Shown: positions 1 through 8,499, counted from the first letter of the stretch. The stretch is DNA of 21,538 nucleotides from Streptomyces rubellomurinus (GCF_000961885.1 NZ_JZKH01000111.1:1-21538), one strand, 5' to 3'. The notes: a model not told the origin generated them from the sequence alone. Numbers and translations: made by a program.

Positions 1-1
1 C

Positions 2-3000
2 GTGGCGGGTGAAGTCGCCGCGCTGGACGAGGTGTTCGAGGCCTGCGAGCGCGACGGCGTCCGGGCCCGCAAGGTCAAGGTGGACTACGCCTCGCACTCC
101 GCCCAGGTCGAGACGATCGAGGCCGAGCTGCTCACCGCCCTCGCGCCGGTCGAGCCGACCAGCGGCCGGGTGCCGTTCTACTCGACGGCGGTCGGCGGCT
201 ACCTCGACACGGCGACGATGGACGCCGCGTACTGGTACGCCAACCTGCGCGGCCAGGTCGGCTTCGAGCCGGCCGTCCGCGCGCTGATCGACGGCGGCAC
301 CGGCTGCTTCCTGGAGATGTCCCCGCACCCCGTGCTGACCATGGCCGTCGAGGACACCGCCGAGGCCTGCGGCGCCGCCCGCCGGGTCAAGGTGGTCGGA
401 TCGCTGCGCCGGGACGAGGGCGGCCTGAAGCGGTTCCTGTTCTCCCTCGCCGAGGCGCACACCGCCGGGGTGAAGGTCGACTGGGCCGTCTGCTTCGCCG
501 AGTCCGGCGCCCGCCGGGTCGAACTGCCGACCTACGCCTTCCAGCACAAGCGCTACTGGCCCAACCCGCGCCCGGCCGCCGGCGACCCGTCCGCCTCCGG
601 CCTCGGCCGGGTCGGGCACCCCGTCCTGGCGGTGGCCCTGCAACTCGCCGACCGGGAGCAGTGGGTGCTCACCGGCCGCCTGTCACAGGAGACGCAGCCG
701 TGGCTGCGCGACCACGTCGCCTTCGACCTGCCGGTCGCGCCCAGCACCACGCTGGTCGAGCTGGCGCTGGCCGCCGGCCGCAGCGTCGGCGCGCCGCTGC
801 TCGACGAGCTGGTGTTCGAGGCGCCGCTGCTGGTGCCGGACGGCGCCGCGCTCCAGGTGCAGGCCATCGTGGGCGCCCCGGCGGCGGACGGCCGCCGGCC
901 GGTGACCGTCCACACCCGCCCGGACGGCGACCAGCGCGCCGAGTCGACCCGGCACTGCACGGGCTGGCTCGCGCCTGAGGACACCGAGCCCGCCGCCGTC
1001 CTGGTCGGCACCTGGCCGCCCGCCGGCGCCGAGTCGCTGCCGGTGGACGGGCTGTACGCGGCCCTGGCCGAGCTCGGCCTGGACTGCGGCCCGGCGCTGC
1101 ACGGGGTACGGGCGGCCTGGCGCTCCGGCGCCGAGCTGTACGCCGACCTGGCGCTGCCCGAGGAGGTCGGCGCCGAGGGCTTCGGCATCCACCCGGCGCT
1201 GTTCGAGGCCGCCCTGCACGTCGGCCAGTCGGCCTTCGCCGCCCAGGGCGCCCCGAAGCTGCCGGTCGCCTGGAACGGCGTGCGCCTGGTCCAGACCGGC
1301 GCCGCCCGCGGCCTGGTGCGGGTCATCGCGGACGGCGACACCCTGCGGCTGGACGTCTTCGGCGAGGACGGCATGCCCGTGCTCTCCGCGGGCCGCGTCG
1401 TCCTGCACGACGCCGACCCGGCCCACCTGGAGGAACTGCGGCGCGGCCAGAGCTCGCTGTACCGGGTCGACTGGGCCCCGGCGGCGCTCGCCGCCGCCAA
1501 GCCCGTCCGGCTGGCCGCACTCGGCCAGGCCGCCCCGGGCGTGCTCGACCGCTACGCCGACCTGGCCGGGCTCGCCCAGGCCGTGGACGGCGGGGCCGCC
1601 GTGCCGCAGGCCGTGCTGACCGTGCTCGACACCCCCGCCGGGGACGGCCCGGCCGCCGTGCGCGACGCCGCCGGGCAGGCCGAGGAGCTGGTCCGGCACT
1701 GGCTGGCGCAGGAGCGCCTCGGCGAGGCCGTGCTGGTGGTGACGGCCCGCCGCGCGGTCGCGGTCGTCGGGGCGGAGGCTCCCGAGCCCGCGCGGGCCGC
1801 CGCGTGGGGCGTGCTGCGCGCCGCGCAGTCCGCGCACCCGGGCCGCTTCCTGCTGGTCGACCTGGACGGCGGCGTCGAGCCCGAGTGGGGCGCGCTGCTC
1901 GGGGCCGACGAGCCGCAGCTCGCCGTGCGCGGCGGGCAGGCCCTGGCGCCCCGGCTGACCGCGGCCCCGGCCGGGCCGGCGGGGCGGACGGCGCTGACCG
2001 ACCTGGACGGCACCGTGCTGGTCACCGGCGGCGGCGAGGGCACGGCCGCGGCGCTGGCCCGGCACCTGGCCGCCCGGCACGGCGTCCGGGACCTGCTGCT
2101 GATCGACGGCAGCGGTGCGGCGGACGGGCTGGTCGAGGAGCTGGCGCAGCTGGGCGCGCGGGTGCGGGTCGAGGCGCCTGCGCCCGAGCGGTTGCCCGCC
2201 GTGCTGGAGTCCCTGAAGCGGCCGCTGCGCGCGGTCGTCCAGGCCGGCGAGGAGCCGCTGGAATCGGCCTGGCGGCTGCACGAGCTGACCGCCGACGCCG
2301 ACCTGGCCGCCTTCGTGGTGTCCTCCTCCTTCGCCGCCCTGCTGGGCGAGCGGCCGCAGGAGCACCCCGCCGCCCTGGAGGCGCTGGTGCGCACCCGCCG
2401 CGCGGCCGGGCTGCCCGGCACCGTGCTGGCCTGGGGCCCCCGGCCCGGCGAGGCGGTGCCGGCCGGCACCACCGGGCTGACGGCCGAGCGCGCGGGGGAG
2501 CTGTTCGACCAGGCCCTCGCCGCGGACGCCGCCCTGCTGGCGCCCGTCCAGCTGGACCCGGCCGAACTGCGGGCGCGGGCCCGCGAGCGGACCCTGCCGG
2601 CGCTGCTGCGCGGCCTGGTCCGGCTCCCGGCCAAGCGCGAGGCGGCCGGCGGGTCGCTGGCCCAGCGGCTGGCCGAGGTGCCGGACGCGGACCGCGAGCA
2701 GGTCGTGCTGGAGCTGGTCACCGCGCAGGTCGTGGCGGTGCTCGGGCACGGCGCCGACGACAGCATCGACGTCGAGCGCAAGCTCAAGGAGCTCGGCCTG
2801 GACTCGATGAGCGCGGTCGGGCTGCGCAACCGGCTCTCCCAGGCCACCGGCCTGAGCCTGCCCGTCTCGTTCGTCTTCGAGCACCCCACCCCGGCGGAGA
2901 TCGCCCGCCAGCTGCTCAAGCTGGCCGGCTCCGAAGGGGCGGAGCAGCCGCAGTCAGCGGCAGGGGACACGATCGGCGCCCGGCTGCGGCGGGCCGCCGA

Positions 3001-3778
3001 GGCGGGGGAGCTGCCGGCGTCGCTGCGCCGGCTGCTGGACGCCGCCGCGGCCCGTCCGGTCTTCGGCTCGGCCGCCGAACTGCCCGACCGGGGCGGCGCG
3101 TTGGTGCGCCTGGCGGCCGGCCCGGGCCGGGTGAAGGTGGTCTGCGTGCCGTCCTACGTGTACGTGGTCGGATCCGGCCAGGAGCAGTTCGTGCGCCTGG
3201 CCGAGCGGTTCGAGGGCGTGCGGGACGTACTGGTGTGCGCCCTGCCGGGCTTCGGGACGGAGCTCAACCCGGGCTCCCGGGAGGCCGTCGAGGAGGCCAT
3301 GGCGGGCGCGGTCCGCGCAGCCGTCGGCGACGACCCGTTCGTCCTGGTCGGCTACTCGATGGGCGGCGCCGTCGCCCGGTCGCTGGCCGGGCGGCTGGAG
3401 GCCGGCGGCGCCGCGCTCGCCGGGGTCGCCATGATCGACACCCCGGCACCGGACGACGACCCGGAGCGGGCGGAGCGCGCGTTCGCCGCCATGCTCGCCG
3501 GGATCCTCCTGCGGGAGCGGCGCGACGTCGTGGTCGACGACGCCAACTGGCTGGCCATGGGCGGCTACCTGCCGCTGTTCGCCGGCCCGCGGCCGGCACC
3601 GGCCGCCCGCACCCTGCTCGTCCGGGCGGCCCGGCCGCTCGGCGGCGCGACGGCGGCGGACGCCCCGCGCTGGGAGGACGCCGACGACCTCGTCGAGGTC
3701 GCCGCCGACCACCTCGCCCTCATCGAGGCCGAGGCCGCCGCCACCGCCGAGGCGATCGAGAAGTGGATCGAGGCATGA
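2..3778 (+). CDS. Type I modular polyketide synthase, C-terminal part (AT-DH-KR-ACP-TE), 5' end outside window
   Basis: This is the terminal extension module and release domain of a modular PKS; the frame is open at the left edge, so the KS and most of the AT are missing. Residues count from base 2. The AT tail carries YASH (29-32), the signature of methylmalonyl-CoA-specific ATs. A DH region runs from about 206 to 480. It keeps His238 but reads HVAFDLPVAP where HxxxGxxxxP is expected, and its second motif is HPALFEAALH, with Glu402 in place of the catalytic Asp. A KR region (about 485-885) has a degraded nucleotide loop (TGGGEGTAA, 675-683), and near 788 the usual catalytic Tyr segment reads EHPAALEAL. 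The ACP carries LGLDSM with Ser935. The TE has GYSMGG (Ser1119), Asp1146 and His1237. The predicted product end is an unreduced 2-methyl-3-keto thioester released by the TE. DH and KR inactivity is inferred from the motifs. Confidence 0.95.
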   Translation: MAGEVAALDEVFEACERDGVRARKVKVDYASHSAQVETIEAELLTALAPVEPTSGRVPFYSTAVGGYLDTATMDAAYWYANLRGQVGFEPAVRALIDGGTGCFLEMSPHPVLTMAVEDTAEACGAARRVKVVGSLRRDEGGLKRFLFSLAEAHTAGVKVDWAVCFAESGARRVELPTYAFQHKRYWPNPRPAAGDPSASGLGRVGHPVLAVALQLADREQWVLTGRLSQETQPWLRDHVAFDLPVAPSTTLVELALAAGRSVGAPLLDELVFEAPLLVPDGAALQVQAIVGAPAADGRRPVTVHTRPDGDQRAESTRHCTGWLAPEDTEPAAVLVGTWPPAGAESLPVDGLYAALAELGLDCGPALHGVRAAWRSGAELYADLALPEEVGAEGFGIHPALFEAALHVGQSAFAAQGAPKLPVAWNGVRLVQTGAARGLVRVIADGDTLRLDVFGEDGMPVLSAGRVVLHDADPAHLEELRRGQSSLYRVDWAPAALAAAKPVRLAALGQAAPGVLDRYADLAGLAQAVDGGAAVPQAVLTVLDTPAGDGPAAVRDAAGQAEELVRHWLAQERLGEAVLVVTARRAVAVVGAEAPEPARAAAWGVLRAAQSAHPGRFLLVDLDGGVEPEWGALLGADEPQLAVRGGQALAPRLTAAPAGPAGRTALTDLDGTVLVTGGGEGTAAALARHLAARHGVRDLLLIDGSGAADGLVEELAQLGARVRVEAPAPERLPAVLESLKRPLRAVVQAGEEPLESAWRLHELTADADLAAFVVSSSFAALLGERPQEHPAALEALVRTRRAAGLPGTVLAWGPRPGEAVPAGTTGLTAERAGELFDQALAADAALLAPVQLDPAELRARARERTLPALLRGLVRLPAKREAAGGSLAQRLAEVPDADREQVVLELVTAQVVAVLGHGADDSIDVERKLKELGLDSMSAVGLRNRLSQATGLSLPVSFVFEHPTPAEIARQLLKLAGSEGAEQPQSAAGDTIGARLRRAAEAGELPASLRRLLDAAAARPVFGSAAELPDRGGALVRLAAGPGRVKVVCVPSYVYVVGSGQEQFVRLAERFEGVRDVLVCALPGFGTELNPGSREAVEEAMAGAVRAAVGDDPFVLVGYSMGGAVARSLAGRLEAGGAALAGVAMIDTPAPDDDPERAERAFAAMLAGILLRERRDVVVDDANWLAMGGYLPLFAGPRPAPAARTLLVRAARPLGGATAADAPRWEDADDLVEVAADHLALIEAEAAATAEAIEKWIEA

Positions 3779-5196
3779 GAAGTAGTGCGGGCCTGCGCCG
3801 CGGCCTGGCCATCGCGGTGATCCTGGTCGGGGTGTTCGTCTCCGCGGTGGACATGCTGATCGTCAACATCGCCTTCCCCCGGCTGGAGGAGTCCTTCCCC
3901 TCGGCCAGCCTGACCGGGCTGTCCTGGGTGATGAGCGCCTACGCGATCACCTACGCCGCGCTGCTGCTGCCCAGCGGGCGCTGGGCGGACCGCTCCGGGA
4001 CCAAGCAGGTCTTCCTGCTCGGCCTCGGGGTGTTCACCGCCGCGTCCGCCGGCTGCGCGGCGGCGCCGGACCTGGGGGTGCTGATCGCCACCCGGGCCCT
4101 GCAGGGCGTCGGCGCGGCGCTGATGGCGCCCAGCTCGATGAGCCTGCTGCTCGGGCTGTTCCCGCCGCGGAAGCGGGGCGTCGCGGTCGGGCTGTGGACG
4201 GCGGTCGGCGGGGTCGGCTCCGCCGCCGCGCTGCCGCTGGGCGGCCTGCTGGCCGAGGTCGACTGGCGCTGGGTGTTCGTCGTCAACCTGCCCCTCGGGG
4301 CGGTGGCGCTGCTGCTCGGCGGCTGGTCGCTGACCCGCTCCGGCACCGAGGACGGGCCCCGCCCGGACCTGCTCGGCATCGGCCTGCTCGCGGTGTCGGT
4401 CGGCGCGATCGTCGGCACCATCTCCCAGGGCCAGGCCTGGGGTTGGACCAGCGCGCAGGTGATCGGCCTGTCGGCGGTCGGCGTGCTCGGCCTGGTGCTG
4501 ACCGTGCACCGGGCCCGCCGCCACCCGGCGCCGGTCATCGAGCCGGCCCTGCTGCGGATCCGCAAGGTCGCCCTCGGCAACGTCGCCACCGGCTTCTTCT
4601 TCATGGGCGTCGGCGCGATGGCGCTGTCCACCATCCTGTTCCTGACCCAGATCTGGCGGCACACCACCCTGCGCGGCGCCCTGGAGATCGCGCCGGGCCC
4701 GATCGCCGCCACCCTGTTCGCGGTGCCCAGCGGCATCCTGGCCGTCCGGTACGGCGCGCACCTGGTCGGCGCGGTCGGCGCCGGCCTGTTCGCGGCGGGC
4801 GGCCTGTGGTGGGCGTTCGCCGTGGACGGCACGCCGGACTTCACCGGCACCTTCCTGCCCGGCGGGATCGTCGGCGGCATCGGCTTCGGCGTGATCCTGC
4901 CGGCGCTGGCCGCCGCGTCCACCCTGGCGCTGCCGCCCGAGCGGGTCGCCACCGGCACCGGCATGGCGTCGATGTCCCGGCAGATCGGCATGGCGCTCGG
5001 CGTCGCCGTGGTCTCGGCCGTGCTGACCGGCCACCCGGGCGTCGCCACCTACCGCACCGCGTTCCTGATCATGGCCGGCGCCAGCCTCGTCAGCGGGCTC
5101 GCCCTGTTCGCGATCGGCCCGACCACCCCACCCGCCCCGGCCGCCCCGGGCGGGGAGCACCAGCCAGAGCAGCTGTCCCGAGCGGCAACGAGCTAA
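3775..5196 (+). CDS. MFS transporter, DHA2 (14-TM) drug:H+ antiporter family
   Basis: This is a 473-residue integral membrane protein that probably exports the polyketide or gives self-resistance. The start ATG overlaps the PKS stop (ATGA at 3775-3778), so the two are translationally coupled. Hydrophobic segments occupy most of the length. The first is AIAVILVGVFVSAVDMLIVN; the acidic residue after it and the following WVMSAYAITYAALLLPSGRWADRSG stretch match the DHA2 group, with motif A (GRWADRSGTK) in the loop after TM2. The DWRWVFVVNLPLG segment is also typical of DHA2 proteins such as the actinomycete antibiotic exporters. The C-terminus is a short Pro/Ala-rich tail with no domain. Substrate cannot be read from sequence; the link to the polyketide rests on operon position. 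Confidence 0.93.
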   Translation: MRSSAGLRRGLAIAVILVGVFVSAVDMLIVNIAFPRLEESFPSASLTGLSWVMSAYAITYAALLLPSGRWADRSGTKQVFLLGLGVFTAASAGCAAAPDLGVLIATRALQGVGAALMAPSSMSLLLGLFPPRKRGVAVGLWTAVGGVGSAAALPLGGLLAEVDWRWVFVVNLPLGAVALLLGGWSLTRSGTEDGPRPDLLGIGLLAVSVGAIVGTISQGQAWGWTSAQVIGLSAVGVLGLVLTVHRARRHPAPVIEPALLRIRKVALGNVATGFFFMGVGAMALSTILFLTQIWRHTTLRGALEIAPGPIAATLFAVPSGILAVRYGAHLVGAVGAGLFAAGGLWWAFAVDGTPDFTGTFLPGGIVGGIGFGVILPALAAASTLALPPERVATGTGMASMSRQIGMALGVAVVSAVLTGHPGVATYRTAFLIMAGASLVSGLALFAIGPTTPPAPAAPGGEHQPEQLSRAATS

Positions 5197-5218
5197 CGAG
5201 CTAAGGAAACCGAGGACC

Positions 5219-6661
5219 ATGGACCACTCGAGCAACACGCACGACGCGGCGGCCGCCTCCGGGGGCAAGTGCCCCGTCGACCACTCCGCGCCGGCCGCCC
5301 AGGCCGTCGTCCCCTCCTCCGCGCTGCCCGCGGTGGAGATGCACCGGATGCGGCAGGTGCTGAGCATCTGGGCCCGCCCCGAGCCGTACCTGAAGAGCTG
5401 CCGCGCCAAGTACGGCAGCCGCTTCCGGGTCACCATCATCCCCGGCGTGCCGCTGTACGTGATATCGGCGCCGGAGGACGTCAAGCAGATGTTCCTGGCC
5501 CCCCGGGACGTCCTGCACACCGGCTCCAGCAACACCCCGATCGAGAAGTGGACCGGCCGCAACGGCCTGGCCTGGCTGGACGAGGCGGAGCACACCAGCC
5601 GCCGCCGCGCCGTCATGCCGGCCTTCCGCGGCGACGCGATGAAGCGCGTCGAGCAGGCCGTGTACCGGCTGGCGAAGGAGCACGTGGCGTCCTGGCCGCG
5701 TGACAAGGCCGTGGCGACGCACCCCTTCGCGCACGCCTACACCGTCAAGGTCATCATGGAGGTCCTCTTCGGTGAGCACCGCCCCTCCAACGAGGCGGCG
5801 ATGTACGCGGAGGTCATGAAGATGCTGACCTTCAACTCCAAGCCGTCCACCATGAAGCCGTTCCACCTGCTGCCGCCGGCGAAGCTGCGCCGGATGCGGC
5901 TGTTCCGGCCCAACGGCGTCAACGAGTTCCTGGTCCGCCGCGACCGGGTGCACGCGATGGTGAACGCGGCGATCGAGGAGCGCCGGCGCTCCGGCGCCGA
6001 GGGCGACGACCTGCTCGGCGTGATGCTCGGCATCCGCGACGAGGACGGCAACCCGCCGAGCGTCACCGAGATGCGCGACGAGATCATGACCCAGTTCCTG
6101 GCCGGCACCGAGACCACCGCCTCGGCGATCTGCTGGGCGCTGGAGTTCCTCACCCGCCACCCGCAGGTGGTCGAGAAGCTGCGCACCGAGATGGCGGCCG
6201 GCGACGGCGACGAGTACCTGACCGCCGTCGTGCACGAGGTGCTGCGGCTCGGCCCGCCGATCCAGCAGATCGTGCCCCGCGAGGTGGTCAAGCCCGTCGA
6301 GCTCGGCGGCGTGCGCTACGCGCCCGGCGACCGGCTGTGGGCCAGCGCCTACCTGCTCAACCGGGACGAGCACAACTACCCGGACCCGGACGCGTTCAAG
6401 CCCGAGCGCTTCCTCGGCGTCAAGCCCGCCTCGCACACCTGGATCCCGTTCGGCGGCGGCCACACCCGCTGCCTCGGCGACCGGATCGCCCTGATGGAGC
6501 TGAAGGCCACCCTCACCGAGATCCTGACCACCACCGACGTCCAGCGCGTCGGCGCCGAGGCGGTGCCCGCGCACAGCCGTACCGTCGTCAACATCCCCAA
6601 GGACGGCGCCCGCATGGTCTTCCACCCCCGCCGGGCGAAGGCCGCGGCCGCCGCCCGATGA
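5219..6661 (+). CDS. Cytochrome P450
   Basis: This 480-residue haem monooxygenase is probably the tailoring oxidase of the neighbouring polyketide. Motifs seen are the I-helix AGTETT (295-300), the K-helix ExxR as EVLR (340-343), a PERF-type segment (KPERFLG) and the haem loop FGGGHTRCLG with Cys418 as thiolate ligand. The full set suggests an active enzyme. The arrangement (PERF, FGGGHTRC, long N-terminus) resembles the P450 branch that also holds CYP102- and CYP110-like enzymes more than the short bacterial CYP105/107 type. The first 30 residues are low in complexity and contain GGKCPVDHS, a short Cys-containing motif also found in other P450 N-termini. ATG 5219 was chosen because GAGG lies just upstream (5212-5215). 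The gene starts 22 bp after the exporter stop, so it is in the same operon. Electrons must come from a redox partner elsewhere. Confidence 0.95.
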   Translation: MDHSSNTHDAAAASGGKCPVDHSAPAAQAVVPSSALPAVEMHRMRQVLSIWARPEPYLKSCRAKYGSRFRVTIIPGVPLYVISAPEDVKQMFLAPRDVLHTGSSNTPIEKWTGRNGLAWLDEAEHTSRRRAVMPAFRGDAMKRVEQAVYRLAKEHVASWPRDKAVATHPFAHAYTVKVIMEVLFGEHRPSNEAAMYAEVMKMLTFNSKPSTMKPFHLLPPAKLRRMRLFRPNGVNEFLVRRDRVHAMVNAAIEERRRSGAEGDDLLGVMLGIRDEDGNPPSVTEMRDEIMTQFLAGTETTASAICWALEFLTRHPQVVEKLRTEMAAGDGDEYLTAVVHEVLRLGPPIQQIVPREVVKPVELGGVRYAPGDRLWASAYLLNRDEHNYPDPDAFKPERFLGVKPASHTWIPFGGGHTRCLGDRIALMELKATLTEILTTTDVQRVGAEAVPAHSRTVVNIPKDGARMVFHPRRAKAAAAAR

Positions 6662-6732
6662 GCCGCGGGTAGGTTGACGAAGCAGGACAATCGCGCACAA
6701 CGCGGTTGCGTTCCACGAGAGATGAGGCAGGA

Positions 6733-7317
6733 ATGAGGATCCCGAACACCGCGTTCACGGATCGGCCCTGGCGGATCCACGAGTACATCGCGGATTTCGA
6801 CATCGAGGACGTCTGGGACCTGGACACCCCCGGTGGCCCGGACGACCTGGACCGCCTCGTCCGGCAGTTCAGCGGCGACGGGACCGACTTCCACCCGTCG
6901 GCGGCCTACCGGCTGCTGTTCGCGATCCGCTGGAAGCTCGGCAAGGTCATGGGCTGGGACACCGCGGAGCAGGGCGTCAGCTCGCGCAAGCCCTCGCTGC
7001 GCGCGCGGCTGGCGGAGGACCTGCTGAACGGCACCCGCGGGCCGGACCTGAGGACGGTGCCGATGAAGTCGGTGTACCAGACGAAGGACGAGTGGGTCAC
7101 CGAGGTCGTCAACCAGACCGTGCACGCCGTGATGCACATCGGCTGGGTCGACGACGGCAACGGCCGCCACCACGCCCAGATGGCCGTCCTCGCCAAGCCG
7201 AACGGCACGCTCGGCAAGGTCTACATGCCGGCGATCCTGCCGATCCGCCGGGTCTTCGTGACGCCGAACCTGGTGAAGACCATCGGCCGCACCTGGCACG
7301 CGGGCAAGGCCGCCTGA
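6733..7317 (+). CDS. DUF2867-type protein
   Basis: This 194-residue soluble protein looks like the DUF2867 family, judged from the opening RIPNTAFTDRPWRIHEYIADF, the PGGPDDL segment and the overall length. No catalytic function is established that I can name. It has no signal peptide, membrane helix or cofactor motif. Its place as the last gene of a PKS-MFS-P450 operon suggests a tailoring, cyclisation or binding role for the polyketide. A TTG start at 6706 is possible but adds nine residues with no family similarity. ATG 6733 has GAGG at 6724-6727 and fits the family's N-terminus, so it was chosen. The gene lies 71 bp after the P450 and is followed directly by a strong hairpin, which marks the operon end. 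Confidence 0.85.
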   Translation: MRIPNTAFTDRPWRIHEYIADFDIEDVWDLDTPGGPDDLDRLVRQFSGDGTDFHPSAAYRLLFAIRWKLGKVMGWDTAEQGVSSRKPSLRARLAEDLLNGTRGPDLRTVPMKSVYQTKDEWVTEVVNQTVHAVMHIGWVDDGNGRHHAQMAVLAKPNGTLGKVYMPAILPIRRVFVTPNLVKTIGRTWHAGKAA

Positions 7318-7322
7318 CACCG

Positions 7323-7366
7323 GCACCGCTGCCGCGCGAACCGCACGGTTCGCGCGGCAGCGGTGC
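7323..7366 (+). terminator. Perfect 21-bp stem-loop ending the polyketide operon
   Basis: The arms 7323-7343 and 7346-7366 are exact reverse complements (left arm begins GCACCGCTGCCGCGCG) with only two bases between them, so the real loop will be four or more bases. It lies 5 bp after the DUF2867 stop. There is no T-tract, which is common for strong hairpin terminators in high-GC actinomycetes. Being symmetric, it could stop transcription from both sides, including read-through from the minus-strand gene at 7502-8392. Confidence 0.85.
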
Positions 7367-7375
7367 TGTGCGGGG

Positions 7376-7518
7376 GTGAACACCCGCGCACCATCCGGTG
7401 CGTTGGGCAAGTCCACCGCCGTTCCCCACCGTCCACCCCCCACCCGCCTGCCGGCGGGTGCCCGCCCCGGGCCTGGCCGCGTGCCGCCGGGGCAGAGTGT
7501 TTCAGGCGGCGACGTGTG
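7376..7518. repeat. Left copy of the inverted repeat
   Basis: It begins GTGAACACCCGCGCA and ends CGGCGACGTGTG; both blocks occur in reverse complement at the other end of the island (20756-20922). The longest exact shared block is the 20 bases at 7432-7451, equal to the reverse complement of 20847-20866. The outer 42 bp align without gaps with seven mismatches. Inside is a hairpin, ACCCGCC (7442-7448) and GGCGGGT (7453-7459), that could also terminate the minus-strand gene ending at 7502. The minus strand here is G-rich (runs of three to six G). The inner end covers the last codons of that gene. Confidence 0.8.
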
Positions 7519-8392
7519 CGGTCCGACTGCCGGTGATGGCGGAGCGCAGGGCGGTTCGGACTCGCGCGGCACCTACGGCTGCCACCTCTGCCCCCGTGCC
7601 GGTCGTGAGGGTGCGGGTTGTCAGGCCGGCGCACGGGCGGCAGATGCCCGGTCGGGGCACGGGGTCGTGGCACTTGGCGCACTCGGCGTACCGGGCCGGT
7701 GGCCGTGCGGCGGGCCGGGCGGGCGGCATCTTGTGCTCCAGGCGGTAGCGGAGCACGGCCGCCGCCGAGTGCATCGGGACGGGCAGGCCCGGCAGCAGGG
7801 CGTGGGCCAGGTCGGCCGGGGTGCTGCCGCGAGCGAGCCACTGGGCGACCAGGGGAGCGAGTCCACGCGCTTCGGCCTCGCCCAGGCGCAGGCGCGGTTC
7901 GGCGCGGATCACGCGGAACAGCGTGGCCACGGCCTCTCGGACCTCTTCGGTCTCGGAATCCTCCTCCCGTCCTTTCGATTTGACGTCATCGGCCGGACTC
8001 GCGGGGAGGGTGGGTTCTTGGTGCTGGTCCTTTACAACAGGGCTGCCAGCGCGGCCGGTAGCCGCTCCACCGGGCGCCGGACGGGTGGCAGCCGGTGCGA
8101 ACCACGGTGTGTCGTACACGTGGGTCTCGGTGCGGATGGTGCCGTCCGGCAGGCGGATCTTCTCGACGCGGTAGAAGCCCGCGTCGGTCAGCTCCTTCAG
8201 GGCCTTGCGGATCGCACCGCGCCCCTGCGGGCTGGAGTCGGCCATGTGCCGCCCGTCCTCCCGCCAGCCATCGGGTCGGGAGAGGAGGTCCGCGAGCAGG
8301 CCGCGGGCGGTGTAGGACAGCTCCCGGTACTGCAGCATGCAGTTGGGCAGCACGGTGAAGTCGCGCACGTGGGCGCTACGATGGACACGCAT
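7502..8392 (-). CDS. Winged-helix DNA-binding protein with C-terminal Cys4 motif
   Basis: This 296-residue protein has an N-terminal winged-helix domain (about 1-95), with the MRVHRSAHVRDFTVLPN opening, LSYTARGLLADLLSRPDGW and a wing-like FYRVEKIRLPDG. I know this N-terminus as a common actinomycete type, usually annotated only as a helix-turn-helix protein. A low-complexity Pro/Ala/Glu linker (about 100-155) follows, then a helical region, and a CAKC...CRPC cluster (Cys238, 241, 251, 254) that probably binds zinc. Its exact role is unknown: it could be a repressor or a replication- or transfer-associated protein. ATG 8392 has AGGAG upstream at rather long spacing. The last codons (HVAA, stop) lie inside the left inverted repeat. 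Confidence 0.85.
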   Translation of the reverse strand: MRVHRSAHVRDFTVLPNCMLQYRELSYTARGLLADLLSRPDGWREDGRHMADSSPQGRGAIRKALKELTDAGFYRVEKIRLPDGTIRTETHVYDTPWFAPAATRPAPGGAATGRAGSPVVKDQHQEPTLPASPADDVKSKGREEDSETEEVREAVATLFRVIRAEPRLRLGEAEARGLAPLVAQWLARGSTPADLAHALLPGLPVPMHSAAAVLRYRLEHKMPPARPAARPPARYAECAKCHDPVPRPGICRPCAGLTTRTLTTGTGAEVAAVGAARVRTALRSAITGSRTAHVAA

Positions 8393-8470
8393 CGGGAGTT
8401 GCTTCTCCTGGTGCCGGACCCCGGAGCGTTGCCGCGCTGCCGGGGTCGCCTATTTTCGATTTGACTACGA

Positions 8471-8499
8471 AATTTACCACGTAACTCGCTACCACAAGG
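8471..8499 (-). promoter_or_regulatory. Candidate operator/promoter with TACCAC direct repeats
   Basis: The 213-bp gap between the divergent genes at 7502-8392 and 8606-9667 holds the most AT-rich stretch of the area (about 8455-8515). Within it TACCAC occurs at 8475-8480 and 8490-8495, a 15-bp period (GTGGTA on the minus strand), and TTTCG/CGAAA form a short inverted repeat just to the left. The spacing and location suit a protein-binding site controlling the winged-helix gene, but no protein is known to bind it. Confidence 0.35.

Noticed and set aside
683..2884. 733-codon open frame on the minus strand inside the PKS
   Set aside because: It is antisense to a PKS with clear domain motifs, is of low complexity (Gln/Gly/Arg-rich) and has no family similarity; long antisense frames are expected at this GC content.
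3565..5706. 713-codon minus-strand frame across the exporter and P450 start
   Set aside because: It is antisense to two clear genes, with repetitive Ala/Asp/Arg composition and no domain.
7323..7366. The perfect hairpin as the true left end of the island
   Set aside because: It has no counterpart near the right end and sits right after the DUF2867 stop, so it fits better as the operon terminator.
7376..8464. 362-codon + strand frame over the winged-helix gene
   Set aside because: It is antisense to the winged-helix gene, starts within the left repeat and has Gly/Arg-rich composition; the minus-strand protein has recognisable domains.
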